Shown here piece by piece: positions 6,739 through 14,175 of a DNA stretch of 64,000 nucleotides. Position 1 is the stretch's first letter; every line of letters begins with the position of its first letter. The stretch spans positions 5,146,001-5,210,000 of the forward strand of contig NZ_JAPEOK010000001.1 in the NCBI RefSeq assembly GCF_026341515.1, in the 5' to 3' direction. The position numbers and the translations under genes were made by a program. The stretch is from Streptomyces sp. NBC_00878. GTDB taxonomy: Bacteria > Actinomycetota > Actinomycetes > Streptomycetales > Streptomycetaceae. Under the pieces are notes generated by a model, which saw only the letters and a program-made list of their open reading frames with translations, searched no databases and was not told where the DNA came from.

Positions 6739-8973
6739 CTATCCGGCATCCCGCTTCTCGTTGCGCTGAGTAATCGCGGTGGCGAGGTCCTCGCGCTTGA
6801 TCCCACGCTTGTTGACGGTCTTGCCGTCGATGCGGCGGCTGATCTGTTCCGTGGCCACGCCGTACGGCTTGAGCGCTGCGGTGAGCGCTTCCGCCTTCGG
6901 CTTGGCGTCCAGCTCGGCCCACGGCCCGTAGGTCTCGGGACGCAGGTCGGCGAGGCGATCGACGATGGTCTCCGACCACACCTTGACCTCACCCTTGCCG
7001 AGCACCTGCGCGACGTCGTCCAGGACCGTCGCGGACACCTCGGGTGCCGGTGCCTCGCCGGCCGCGTCGCCGGACAGCGTGCCCTCAGCCTCCCGCAGCG
7101 CGGCAGCCCTGGTGAGGATGCGCTCCGCGTCGCGGCCGTCGGCGAGGTACGTACGAACGATCCCGGCATCGTCGGACATGCCCTTGAGCAGGCCAACTCC
7201 CTTGTGGGACTTGAGCAGCTTGGACGCGTCCAACCCTTCCGAGTACGAGCCCGCACCAAGGATCGTGTCCGACACCTGATAGGCGCCCACCCGCAGCGCG
7301 AACCGCGCCTGATGCTGGTCGCGCAGCTCAGAGGGGCACGCTTTGTCGTCTGGCTTCTGCGTGGACGTCATCACGGACACGCCGACCGCCGGGGCGACCC
7401 GGGCGAGGTAGACCAGCAGAGACAGGATCTCCTTGCCGTGCTCGGGGTGCTGCAAGTACTCCTGCACCTCGTCCACGACGAACAGGGTCAGGGGCATGTT
7501 CAGCTTCGGATCCCGGCTGATCTCCGGGGTGAGCTTGCCCTCCGGGCAGATGTGCAGCGGCAGTTCCGAGAGCCGGTGGTAACGGTCCTCGACATCCGCC
7601 TTCAACTCCCGCAGCGAGGTGAGCAGGTGTCCCACCGGGTCGATGCCGTTCTTCGGGACGATGCCGAACCCGATCCGGTGCGCGACCAGCGCGAACTTGC
7701 GCCAGTCCGGCGACGCCTTCCCATCGAACACGTACAGGCGCACGTACGGGTCCAACGCCGCGGCGAGCGCGATCGTCCGCGCAGAGAACGTCTTTCCCTG
7801 CCGAGGGACGGCACCGACCAGCAGCGACAGCCACAGCATCGTGGCCATGACCGCGTTGCCGCGCTCGTCGACACCCCACGGGAACGGCTTCCAGAAGTCC
7901 ACCCGAGTCGCTCCCAGCAGCGGGGACTTGCCGGAGGGGACGGCGAGCGGGTCGCGGTCGGCGATCCAGTACGACACCCGCCGGTTGCTCGTCTCGTCCT
8001 TGTCGAGGAAGAGCTGAGTCGGGGCGATGTCCATCCCCGACGCGAGACGGCCGTGCGCCTTGAGCGCGTCGTCCCATGTCCTGCCGAACGGCAGATCCAC
8101 GATCACACGCCAGCCGTCGCCGTCGCGGCCGATCGGCCGCGGGAACGCGATGGACTGGTCTTTGCTGGTCAGTCCGGCTGCCTCGTGGGCGCGGATCACG
8201 ATGTCCGAGGACAACCGCCGCTTGCGGAACGTCACCTTCGCCAGATCGATCAGCGGACGGTCCGCCGGCGCCCCCACCGCCCCGAGCGTCGTCGTCAACG
8301 TCGCCACCGCCAGCAGCAACAGCCACGACGGCGCCATGACGAACAGCGTCAGCGCGGCGGCGAGGCCGACGAATCCGGCGAGACTCGCGACGATGCCCCG
8401 TAGCCGCACGCGGTCGTTGCGCTGCCGAGAGAGCTTCAGGTACTCGGCCGCATCCTCGTTGGCCACAGAGGCCAGGCGCAGGCCCTTGCCCTCCGCGTCG
8501 AACACCCACCGGCCGATCGCGGTCGACCAGCGCCACGCACCGCGCGGCGAGTACCAAAGGATCTTGGGGGTGTAGATGCAGGGCAGGCGCACGGCGTGGT
8601 AGCCGATCACAGTCGAGTAGTGGCGCACGGCCCACTTGCGCACGGCCGTGCGCTGGTCGGGGAGCTTGACCCAGTCCGGCAGTACCGGCAGGCGGGTCTT
8701 GTCCTTGGCCTCCATCCACTCCGCGACGGAGGGCGGGTAGACCTCGCGCGGCGGGTCGACCGGAGCGCCCTCGGAGAGCCCTTCCGCCTCGGGGTCGTCG
8801 GTGTCGGGGAGTTCGGCCTCCCACTCGCCCGGCTTCACGTCGCCCTCGGCAGGTGCCTCGGGGGCGGGGGGCGGGGTGGTGTTCTTCTTGAGCGGGAACG
8901 GCAGCACGTCGGCCGTCCGCTCGTCGGTGCCCTCCGGCTCGTTGGGGGGCGGGAACACGGGGTTCTCGGTCAC
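6739..8973 (-). CDS. tra: FtsK/SpoIIIE-type conjugal DNA translocase
   Basis: A 744-residue TraB-like protein expected to move double-stranded element DNA between mycelia. Visible parts: polar N-terminus (1-90), two transmembrane helices at about 193-235, a motor domain with Walker A GAVPRQGKT (387-395) and Walker B LFVVDEVQEY (Asp501-Glu502), and a C-terminal winged-helix-like region (about 690-735) that in TraB recognises the clt locus. Start GTG 8973 was chosen for AAGGAG 11 nt upstream; an in-frame ATG at 9060 lacks one. It is the only transfer motor in the element, as is usual for AICEs. Confidence 0.93.
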   Translation of the reverse strand: MTENPVFPPPNEPEGTDERTADVLPFPLKKNTTPPPAPEAPAEGDVKPGEWEAELPDTDDPEAEGLSEGAPVDPPREVYPPSVAEWMEAKDKTRLPVLPDWVKLPDQRTAVRKWAVRHYSTVIGYHAVRLPCIYTPKILWYSPRGAWRWSTAIGRWVFDAEGKGLRLASVANEDAAEYLKLSRQRNDRVRLRGIVASLAGFVGLAAALTLFVMAPSWLLLLAVATLTTTLGAVGAPADRPLIDLAKVTFRKRRLSSDIVIRAHEAAGLTSKDQSIAFPRPIGRDGDGWRVIVDLPFGRTWDDALKAHGRLASGMDIAPTQLFLDKDETSNRRVSYWIADRDPLAVPSGKSPLLGATRVDFWKPFPWGVDERGNAVMATMLWLSLLVGAVPRQGKTFSARTIALAAALDPYVRLYVFDGKASPDWRKFALVAHRIGFGIVPKNGIDPVGHLLTSLRELKADVEDRYHRLSELPLHICPEGKLTPEISRDPKLNMPLTLFVVDEVQEYLQHPEHGKEILSLLVYLARVAPAVGVSVMTSTQKPDDKACPSELRDQHQARFALRVGAYQVSDTILGAGSYSEGLDASKLLKSHKGVGLLKGMSDDAGIVRTYLADGRDAERILTRAAALREAEGTLSGDAAGEAPAPEVSATVLDDVAQVLGKGEVKVWSETIVDRLADLRPETYGPWAELDAKPKAEALTAALKPYGVATEQISRRIDGKTVNKRGIKREDLATAITQRNEKRDAG

Positions 8974-9052
8974 GATGTACGTACTCCTTCGGGAGTCGAA
9001 GGGTCCGGCCGGCTTGCTGTAGGAGGCGGACGGCCGGACCCGGTTCGGGTGG

Positions 9053-9436
9053 TCATGCAACGCACTGTTCTTCGGGATAAGCGCAGGTCACGCACATGCC
9101 GAGCGTCGGCGGAATGACGTATCCGGCATCCCGCCCGCACTCGGGGCAACGGCGACGGGCGCGCATCATCGCTGCGTGCGCGCGCCACCGGCCGGGCGTC
9201 ATCGGCCGCACCGGACGGGCGAGTTCGACCCGGTACAGGTAGGCGGCTAGGGGTTGGCGCCGGCGACGTGGCCGGAGTAGCTGTGCCGCGATGTCCTGGC
9301 CACCCGGTCGCAGTCCACGGATGCGGAGTTGGCGGCGGGTGGCCAAGTCGTCGGGAGCACAGCGCCACGGGTAGGTGGGGATGCCGAAGCGCTCGCCGTC
9401 CGGGTCGAAGCAGTCGGCGAGGGTCAGCCGCTTCAC
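9053..9436 (-). CDS. RRQRL-type AICE zinc-binding protein
   Basis: A 127-residue protein with TRRQLRIRG at about residue 34 and a C-terminal cysteine set (RCPECGRDAGY, MCVTCAYPEEQC), matching the small RRQRL-motif zinc-binding proteins that accompany AICE tra genes. Start GTG 9436 overlaps the stop of the upstream gene (GTGA), so the two are translationally coupled. Role in transfer is inferred from context. Confidence 0.7.
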   Translation of the reverse strand: MKRLTLADCFDPDGERFGIPTYPWRCAPDDLATRRQLRIRGLRPGGQDIAAQLLRPRRRRQPLAAYLYRVELARPVRPMTPGRWRAHAAMMRARRRCPECGRDAGYVIPPTLGMCVTCAYPEEQCVA

Positions 9437-10572
9437 GCGGCCTTGCCGCCGTCGGCGGCACGTTCGGCGAGGATCGTGTCCCGCAGCATCCGCGCGTTCG
9501 CGGGCGAGGTGTGGATCTCGCGGCGGATGCCCTCCGCCGTGATCCGGCTGTCCGGCCAATCGGCGGTCGCGGTGCGTGCCTCAGTGAGCAACTGATCTGC
9601 CGTGCGCTTGGGTCGGGGCGAGCGGGCCACGGCGGGAACCTTGCCGGTCGCCCGACGGGATCGGGGGGATTCGACCCCCACGGCCCGCCGACCGGCCGAT
9701 CCAGCCGGCGCCCGGTCGGGCTTCACCGGGGCGACCGGCGAGGCGATCGCCGGGACCGGCTTGACGGGAAGCGTCGGCTTCACGAAGTCGACCGCCACCG
9801 GATCGGGCACCGGGAATCGAGTCAGCACCACCGACGGCGCCGGGGTCGATTCCCGCAGCTCAGCCATAGACCGATTCCTCATGGTCTCGGTAGATTCCTC
9901 CGCATTCACGGCCAGGGCGGGGACCGGGTCGGTGCCGCCGAACATCGACGCGAGCGCGGCATCCGCACCGGCGGTCACCCGGTCGCGTTGGACGTCCAGC
10001 AGCCTTGATCCGAGCGTCGTGTCCCCGACTCCGACTTTGCGGGCCAGACGCCACGACGCCCGATCCGACCGCTTCCTGACCCGGTCGACCGGGTGATGCA
10101 CGGCGCGCGCCCGGTGGTAGGCGAGGGCCTGGACGATGTCGGCGGTGCGCCGCTCGTTCTCCGCGTCCCGGCCGTCGGTGTGGACGACGATCCGCCGCGC
10201 GAGGAACGCCATGCCCTCCGCCGACACCGACATGCCCATTGGGGTCAGGGCGTAGACGACGGTCCGGCCCGCGTCGGGTGCGGCCATCGCGCCCATGACG
10301 GCGGCGGCGGCCGGCAACGCCCACAGCCCGATCCGCACAACACGCGGTGAGGACTGCCCCAGCATGGTCAGGCCCAGCAACACCAGGGCGAGAACAGCCG
10401 TGGCTCCCTCACCGGCACCGAGGGCCCCGAGCGCGGTTCCCTTGCCGTAGGCGTGCCCGATGTTGCTGTAGGTGCCGATACCGCCGACCACACCCGTGGC
10501 CAGCATCGGCACGAACGCGGCCGACAGCACACCGATCTGAACCTTCGTCAGCGGCTTGCGGATCTCACTCAC
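9433..10572 (-). CDS. DUF2637/SpdB-like membrane protein
   Basis: A 379-residue protein: four hydrophobic helices at about residues 12-125, then a soluble, charged and proline-rich C-terminal half, ending in a region similar to small winged-helix tails of plasmid spread proteins (TAEGIRREIHTSPANARMLRD). Such proteins flank tra in AICEs and are thought to work in plasmid spread between hyphal compartments. Start GTG 10572 has GGAGGAG upstream and overlaps the previous stop by 4 nt. Confidence 0.75.
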   Translation of the reverse strand: MSEIRKPLTKVQIGVLSAAFVPMLATGVVGGIGTYSNIGHAYGKGTALGALGAGEGATAVLALVLLGLTMLGQSSPRVVRIGLWALPAAAAVMGAMAAPDAGRTVVYALTPMGMSVSAEGMAFLARRIVVHTDGRDAENERRTADIVQALAYHRARAVHHPVDRVRKRSDRASWRLARKVGVGDTTLGSRLLDVQRDRVTAGADAALASMFGGTDPVPALAVNAEESTETMRNRSMAELRESTPAPSVVLTRFPVPDPVAVDFVKPTLPVKPVPAIASPVAPVKPDRAPAGSAGRRAVGVESPRSRRATGKVPAVARSPRPKRTADQLLTEARTATADWPDSRITAEGIRREIHTSPANARMLRDTILAERAADGGKAA

Positions 10573-10856
10573 GCTGCTCCTCCCGTCCACTCACGCACTC
10601 GCAGGCCAGCGATCAGCTCGACCGGCGCGCCGAAACCCGCCTGGTCCTCGCTCCACTTCCACTCAGCACCCTCAACCGGCTCGAACCCGAGCTGGGCGAG
10701 CGCCGACAGCCGGGCCGCGAGCGAGGAAGCGTCCGTGACAGCGAAGTCGTGTTCGGGCCACGGGTCTGTCGTGCCCAGCACCCCCACGAACACCCGCCAC
10801 CGGCCTGTCATGGACGACACCGACAGCACCGCCTGATACGAACGGGTCTCGCTCAT
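10569..10856 (-). CDS. small conserved AICE protein (DUF6303-like)
   Basis: A 95-residue soluble protein (starts MSETRSYQAVLSVSS) with no known motif except a hydrophobic/tryptophan-rich pattern. It is coupled by 4-nt overlaps to both neighbours within the tra operon. I recall similar small proteins in many AICEs but cannot check the family name. Function unknown. Confidence 0.6.
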   Translation of the reverse strand: MSETRSYQAVLSVSSMTGRWRVFVGVLGTTDPWPEHDFAVTDASSLAARLSALAQLGFEPVEGAEWKWSEDQAGFGAPVELIAGLRVREWTGGAA

Positions 10857-11149
10857 GCCGCTTCCCCCGCCCCCGGCCGGAAGGCGCGAACGGAGCGCAG
10901 GAACGGCACCGTGTGGGTCAGCGCGTCGGCATACAGGGCGTCCCAACCGGCGATCTCGTCACCGGCCTCCGCCTCCTGCCGCAGGTCGGCGAGGATGTCA
11001 TGGGCCGCGTCCTCACGGGCAGCCCGCTCGTCGTCCGTCTCGAACTCCAGCGGGCCCCGGAACAGGTCGACGTCGATACCGAGCGCCAGTTCCGCGAACT
11101 CGATGTCGCCGTGCGCTTCCTGGCCGGCGACGAAAGTGCGCATACGCAT
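10853..11149 (-). CDS. small acidic protein, first gene of tra operon
   Basis: A 98-residue, acidic, mainly helical protein (EFETDDERAAREDAAHDILAD). No domain is recognised. It opens the operon that runs through the Spd-like genes and tra to 5384. It is preceded by leader element copy 3. ATG 11149 is used because the ribosome site AAGGAGAG lies just upstream. Confidence 0.6.
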   Translation of the reverse strand: MRMRTFVAGQEAHGDIEFAELALGIDVDLFRGPLEFETDDERAAREDAAHDILADLRQEAEAGDEIAGWDALYADALTHTVPFLRSVRAFRPGAGEAA

Positions 11150-11236
11150 AGTGGATCTCTCCTTGATACGTCGGGATAGGGAGATCCGGCGCGGCGGGCT
11201 GTCCTGTCCGGGAGTGCCGCCGCGTCCGGAAATGAG
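11150..11236 (-). promoter_or_regulatory. structured leader element, copy 3 (upstream of tra operon)
   Basis: On the minus strand TCCGG(A)CGCGGC...GCCGCGCCGGA pairs with one bulged A and encloses the same GCACTCCCGGACAGGACAG core, followed by TATCCCGACGTA and the ribosome site of the first tra-operon gene. Same architecture as copies 1 and 2. Confidence 0.72.
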
Positions 11237-11658
11237 GGCCAACACCGCACGTCACGGCGGGCCAAGTGACCCCGGGCGGAAGTCGATTCCGCGCCCTCAC
11301 GGCTGGATACCGGGGCCCGACGGTCATCACCCGGCCGCCACGGGGACGGGGTCAAGCCCCGTCAAGCTCACAACACTCTGTTGAGTTCTCAAGGAACCGG
11401 CGCTGCCTTCGTACTCACCCCCTCGGGCTTTCCTCCGGACGCTTCATGAGGAACATGTATTACGTGTTCCTCATCATGCAGAGAAGGGTTCGCCCCGTCA
11501 AGCCCTTCGGCTGTTGGAGTTCGGCGAGCCCCTCGCCTCGATGTACCTACAGATTGGCCTCGTCAGCGGCGACGCTCGACTTCGCGCCTGTACGGCCTAA
11601 GTCGTTCTTAGCTAGCGTGAAGTCGAACCAAGTCGTCCCAGCAAGGCGGAGGTTGGAT
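11237..11658. promoter_or_regulatory. divergent control region with palindrome
   Basis: About 420 bp between the tra operon (minus) and the HTH regulator (plus). It contains an inverted repeat ATGAGGAACA...TGTTCCTCAT (11446-11474), a plausible operator for the adjacent regulator. At 11365-11395 the minus strand reads TTGAGAACTCAACAGAGTG, which resembles the antitermination leader found before streptomycete rRNA genes. Reading frames crossing the region show no ribosome site or domain and I do not call them. Confidence 0.5.
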
Positions 11659-12426
11659 GTGGCGAACGAACGACTGCGCGGCGCGATAGTGGACTTGGGC
11701 TTGACGCTCGATGAGGTCGCCCAGCGGCTCGGGGTCGCGTCCAAGACGGTCGAACGCTGGATCAACGAACCTGAGCGCAAGCCATACCGCCGCTTCCAGT
11801 ACGCGACAGCCTCGCTGTTGAAGTGCGAAGTGTCGTACTTGTGGCCGGACGAACGCACATCAGCCGAGGTCACGGCCTCGGGCAACGCGGAGTTGGTCAG
11901 GCTCTATCCACACCGGTCCGTCGTGATGCAAACCCTCTGGACGAACCTCTACTCCAAGGCGACGCGACAGTTTGACCTGCTGGTGTACTCCGGGTTCTGG
12001 CTCACGGAGGACGCATCGTTCCACCGCATCGTGAAAGAGAAGTCGGCCGACGGAGTGCCCATCCGCTTCATGCTGGGAGAGCCCATGTCGCCGGCCGTTG
12101 CCATGCGGGGCGAGGACGAAGGGATCGGCGCTGCGATGGCAGGCAAGATTCGAAACGCCCTCGTCAACTACGGCCCGCTCTTCGGCCTGCCCGGTGTCGA
12201 GTTCCGCTTGCACGGCACCACGCTCTACAACTCGATCTACCGGGCCGATGACGAGATGTTGGCGAACGGCCACCTCTACGGGGTCGGCGCCTACATGGCC
12301 CCCGTGCTCCACCTTCAACGGGTCCCGGGCGGTGAACTCTTCGACGCCTACGCTGAGAGTGTTGAGAAGGTGTGGGAGTCGGCCCGTCCGATCTCCTCAC
12401 CCGCCGATTGGGAAGGCACGCGCTGA
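11659..12426 (+). CDS. HTH regulator with DUF5919-like C-terminal domain
   Basis: A 255-residue protein. The N-terminal helix-turn-helix (about 10-50, LDEVAQRLGVASKTVERWI) precedes a 170-residue domain with KATRQFDLLVYSGFWLTED and VPIRFMLGEP, similar to the phospholipase-D-like DUF5919 domain seen in AICE regulators. Start GTG 11659 was chosen for GGCGGAGG 7 nt upstream and because the HTH begins ten residues later; the open frame runs further upstream without a start signal. It overlaps the Nudix gene by one base, so the two form one operon, probably controlling transfer or replication of the AICE. Confidence 0.75.
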   Translation: MANERLRGAIVDLGLTLDEVAQRLGVASKTVERWINEPERKPYRRFQYATASLLKCEVSYLWPDERTSAEVTASGNAELVRLYPHRSVVMQTLWTNLYSKATRQFDLLVYSGFWLTEDASFHRIVKEKSADGVPIRFMLGEPMSPAVAMRGEDEGIGAAMAGKIRNALVNYGPLFGLPGVEFRLHGTTLYNSIYRADDEMLANGHLYGVGAYMAPVLHLQRVPGGELFDAYAESVEKVWESARPISSPADWEGTR

Positions 12427-12899
12427 TGAGCCGGATCGACTACTTCCGCGACCCGAACGCCCCTAAGGCCAACTCAGTGGTCCCCTCGGTGACGGCGCTG
12501 GTCCGGGACGATGCGGGACGCCTGTTGCTGATCCACAAGACGGACAACGACCTCTGGGCCCTGCCCGGTGGTGGCCACGACATCGGCGAACGCATCGCTG
12601 ACACGGTCGTTCGCGAGGTCCGGGAAGAGACCGGCATCGACGTTGAGGTCGACGACATCGTGGGGCTCTACACCGACCCTCAGCACGTGTTGGCGTACGA
12701 CGACGGCGAGGTCCGGCAACAGTTCTCCATCTGCTTCCGGGCCCATCCGGTCGGCGGTTCGCTGCGCACAAGTAGCGAGTCGAAAGAGGTCCGCTGGATC
12801 GATCCGGCGGACCTTGACGGACTGGACATCCACCCATCGATGATGCTGCGTATCCGGCACGGTCTCGATCACACGCGGCGAGGGCCCTACATCGGCTGA
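12426..12899 (+). CDS. Nudix hydrolase (Pif-like)
   Basis: A 157-residue Nudix protein. The box matches GX5EX7REUXEEXGU: GGHDIGE...REVREETGID at about residues 47-70, with all catalytic glutamates present. Family members cleave nucleoside diphosphate derivatives. In pSAM2 the Nudix protein Pif gives immunity against redundant transfer between cells carrying the element, so the same task is plausible here. It is cotranscribed with the upstream HTH regulator and overlaps the convergent HD gene by 13 nt. Confidence 0.82.
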   Translation: MSRIDYFRDPNAPKANSVVPSVTALVRDDAGRLLLIHKTDNDLWALPGGGHDIGERIADTVVREVREETGIDVEVDDIVGLYTDPQHVLAYDDGEVRQQFSICFRAHPVGGSLRTSSESKEVRWIDPADLDGLDIHPSMMLRIRHGLDHTRRGPYIG

Positions 12900-13456
12900 C
12901 CGTCACCGGAGACTTCGGCCATCCGCTCCCCGACGCGCTTCGACGCTGCATGGATCTCAGGGGCCGCGCGCTGGATAAACCGCCCGACGATCGTGTCCGC
13001 GCCGTATCGCTGCACGATCTCGTCCAGCCGCTCAGCCGCCGTCGTCTGTGTCCCGTCCGGCGTCGTCGTCATGTCGCAGTACAGCAAGGCGTCTACTAGG
13101 TCGGGACGCTCTAGGTCGAACTCGCTCTCAAGTTCCTGACGGAGTCCGCGTTCCTCTGCTTCCAGCAAGGCACAGGAGTGATGGGCCACGAGACGAACAA
13201 CCCGCTCGTCCGCGCCTTCCTGATCCCTGAGGAACCGCGCGCCGTCCAATGGATGGAAGCCGGTGGCAGCAATGGCCGGCGAGTAGCCGATGTCATGCAG
13301 TACGGCCGCCGCCTCCAACAGCTCCGCGTCGTCCCCCAGGATCGGGCTCAGGGAGCGAGCGCGCTTGGCGACCCCTAGTGAGTGCTCCCACCGGCGCGGG
13401 AGCGGTTCGGAGAGCAGCGATTCGGAGAGCGTGTACGCCCACTCAGTCAGTCCCAT
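12887..13456 (-). CDS. HD-domain phosphohydrolase
   Basis: A 189-residue HD-superfamily protein. Metal ligands are visible: His in RRWEHSLGVA, the HD pair in AVLHDIGYSP, a further His in LVAHHSC, and Asp in LLYCDMTT. The family hydrolyses phosphate bonds in nucleotides. Similar HD proteins accompany Nudix and GntR genes in Streptomyces AICEs. Start ATG 13456. It is transcribed in the same direction as, and just downstream of, the GntR gene. Confidence 0.75.
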   Translation of the reverse strand: MGLTEWAYTLSESLLSEPLPRRWEHSLGVAKRARSLSPILGDDAELLEAAAVLHDIGYSPAIAATGFHPLDGARFLRDQEGADERVVRLVAHHSCALLEAEERGLRQELESEFDLERPDLVDALLYCDMTTTPDGTQTTAAERLDEIVQRYGADTIVGRFIQRAAPEIHAASKRVGERMAEVSGDGQPM

Positions 13457-13467
13457 GGCGGCCAAGA

Positions 13468-13914
13468 CTACGGCCGGGCATCGGGAGGTGGGAGAGCCCG
13501 CACGGTCCGCCCCTTGCCATGCACGGTGGCAAGCAGGCCGTTTCCTTCCATCTGTGCCAGAACGCGGCGCACGGCGGTCCGAGACGCGTCGAACCGCTCG
13601 CACAGCTTCGCTTCGGACGGATACGTATCCCCCGCCGAGAGTGAGTCCTCAATGATCACGTCCGTCATGCGCTCCGCGAGCGACCGACGGTCACCCCCTC
13701 GGACCACGCGCCACCCGATCCCGGGGGCAGACTCGACAATCCCGTCAGCTTCGAGAACCTTGAGCGCACGACGGATCGTGTTCCTGGAGACGCTGTGCGA
13801 GTCCATCAGGTCGGCTTCCGAGGGCAAGGTGTCCCTGCCACTCTCCACCTGAATCTCGCTTCGCAGCGTCTCGGCAATGATCAGGTAGGTTCCGCGCGGA
13901 CTGGCTTCCGGCAC
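13468..13914 (-). CDS. double winged-helix GntR-type repressor
   Basis: A 148-residue regulator built from two consecutive GntR-type winged helices (about 5-70: LPSEADLMDSHSVSRNTIRR; about 75-145: YPSEAKLCERFDASRTAVRR) with no effector domain. Start GTG 13914, with AGGAG 5 nt upstream. Four tandem copies of GCTCCATT lie 19 bp before the start and look like its own operator. By position and type it is the counterpart of KorSA, the GntR repressor of pSAM2 transfer and replication. The lack of a ligand domain suggests a pure repressor. Confidence 0.78.
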   Translation of the reverse strand: MPEASPRGTYLIIAETLRSEIQVESGRDTLPSEADLMDSHSVSRNTIRRALKVLEADGIVESAPGIGWRVVRGGDRRSLAERMTDVIIEDSLSAGDTYPSEAKLCERFDASRTAVRRVLAQMEGNGLLATVHGKGRTVRALPPPDARP

Positions 13915-13932
13915 CTCAGCTCCTCTCGCATC

Positions 13933-13964
13933 GCTCCATTGCTCCATTGCTCCATTGCTCCATT
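13933..13964. promoter_or_regulatory. four tandem octamers, putative GntR operator
   Basis: GCTCCATT is repeated four times without gaps, with a fifth partial copy after it. The array lies 19 bp upstream of the GntR start codon, where an autoregulatory operator is expected. Direct-repeat operators are known for the pSAM2 repressor KorSA; the match here is by position only. Confidence 0.6.
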
Positions 13965-14175
13965 GCTCACTGCTAAGGATCGCATGCCCGCGCCACACGC
14001 GGACCGGGGCCCAACGATAGCCACCGGGATCTGGGGCATGCCCAGAGAAAACCACTCAGGTCACCGGGAGGTGCCTATTTCTTCCTTTCTCGCTTGAATG
14101 TCACGAGGTGCAGGGCGCGAAGGGCGGCCCTCTGGGGGCACTACTAGGAATAGCCGGAGCTCGCCCCTATCCGAA

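Noticed and set aside
10347..11384. Long plus-strand open frame opposite the AICE small genes
   Set aside because: It opposes several short genes with coupled ATGA overlaps and good ribosome sites on the minus strand; its product is arginine-rich noise with no domain.
11266..11658. N-terminal extension of the HTH regulator
   Set aside because: The frame is open, but the extension lacks a ribosome site, contains the palindrome and low-GC leader, and the HTH domain begins just after GTG 11659.
13933..13975. CRISPR-like array
   Set aside because: The GCTCCATT units are directly abutting octamers without spacers and there are no cas genes.
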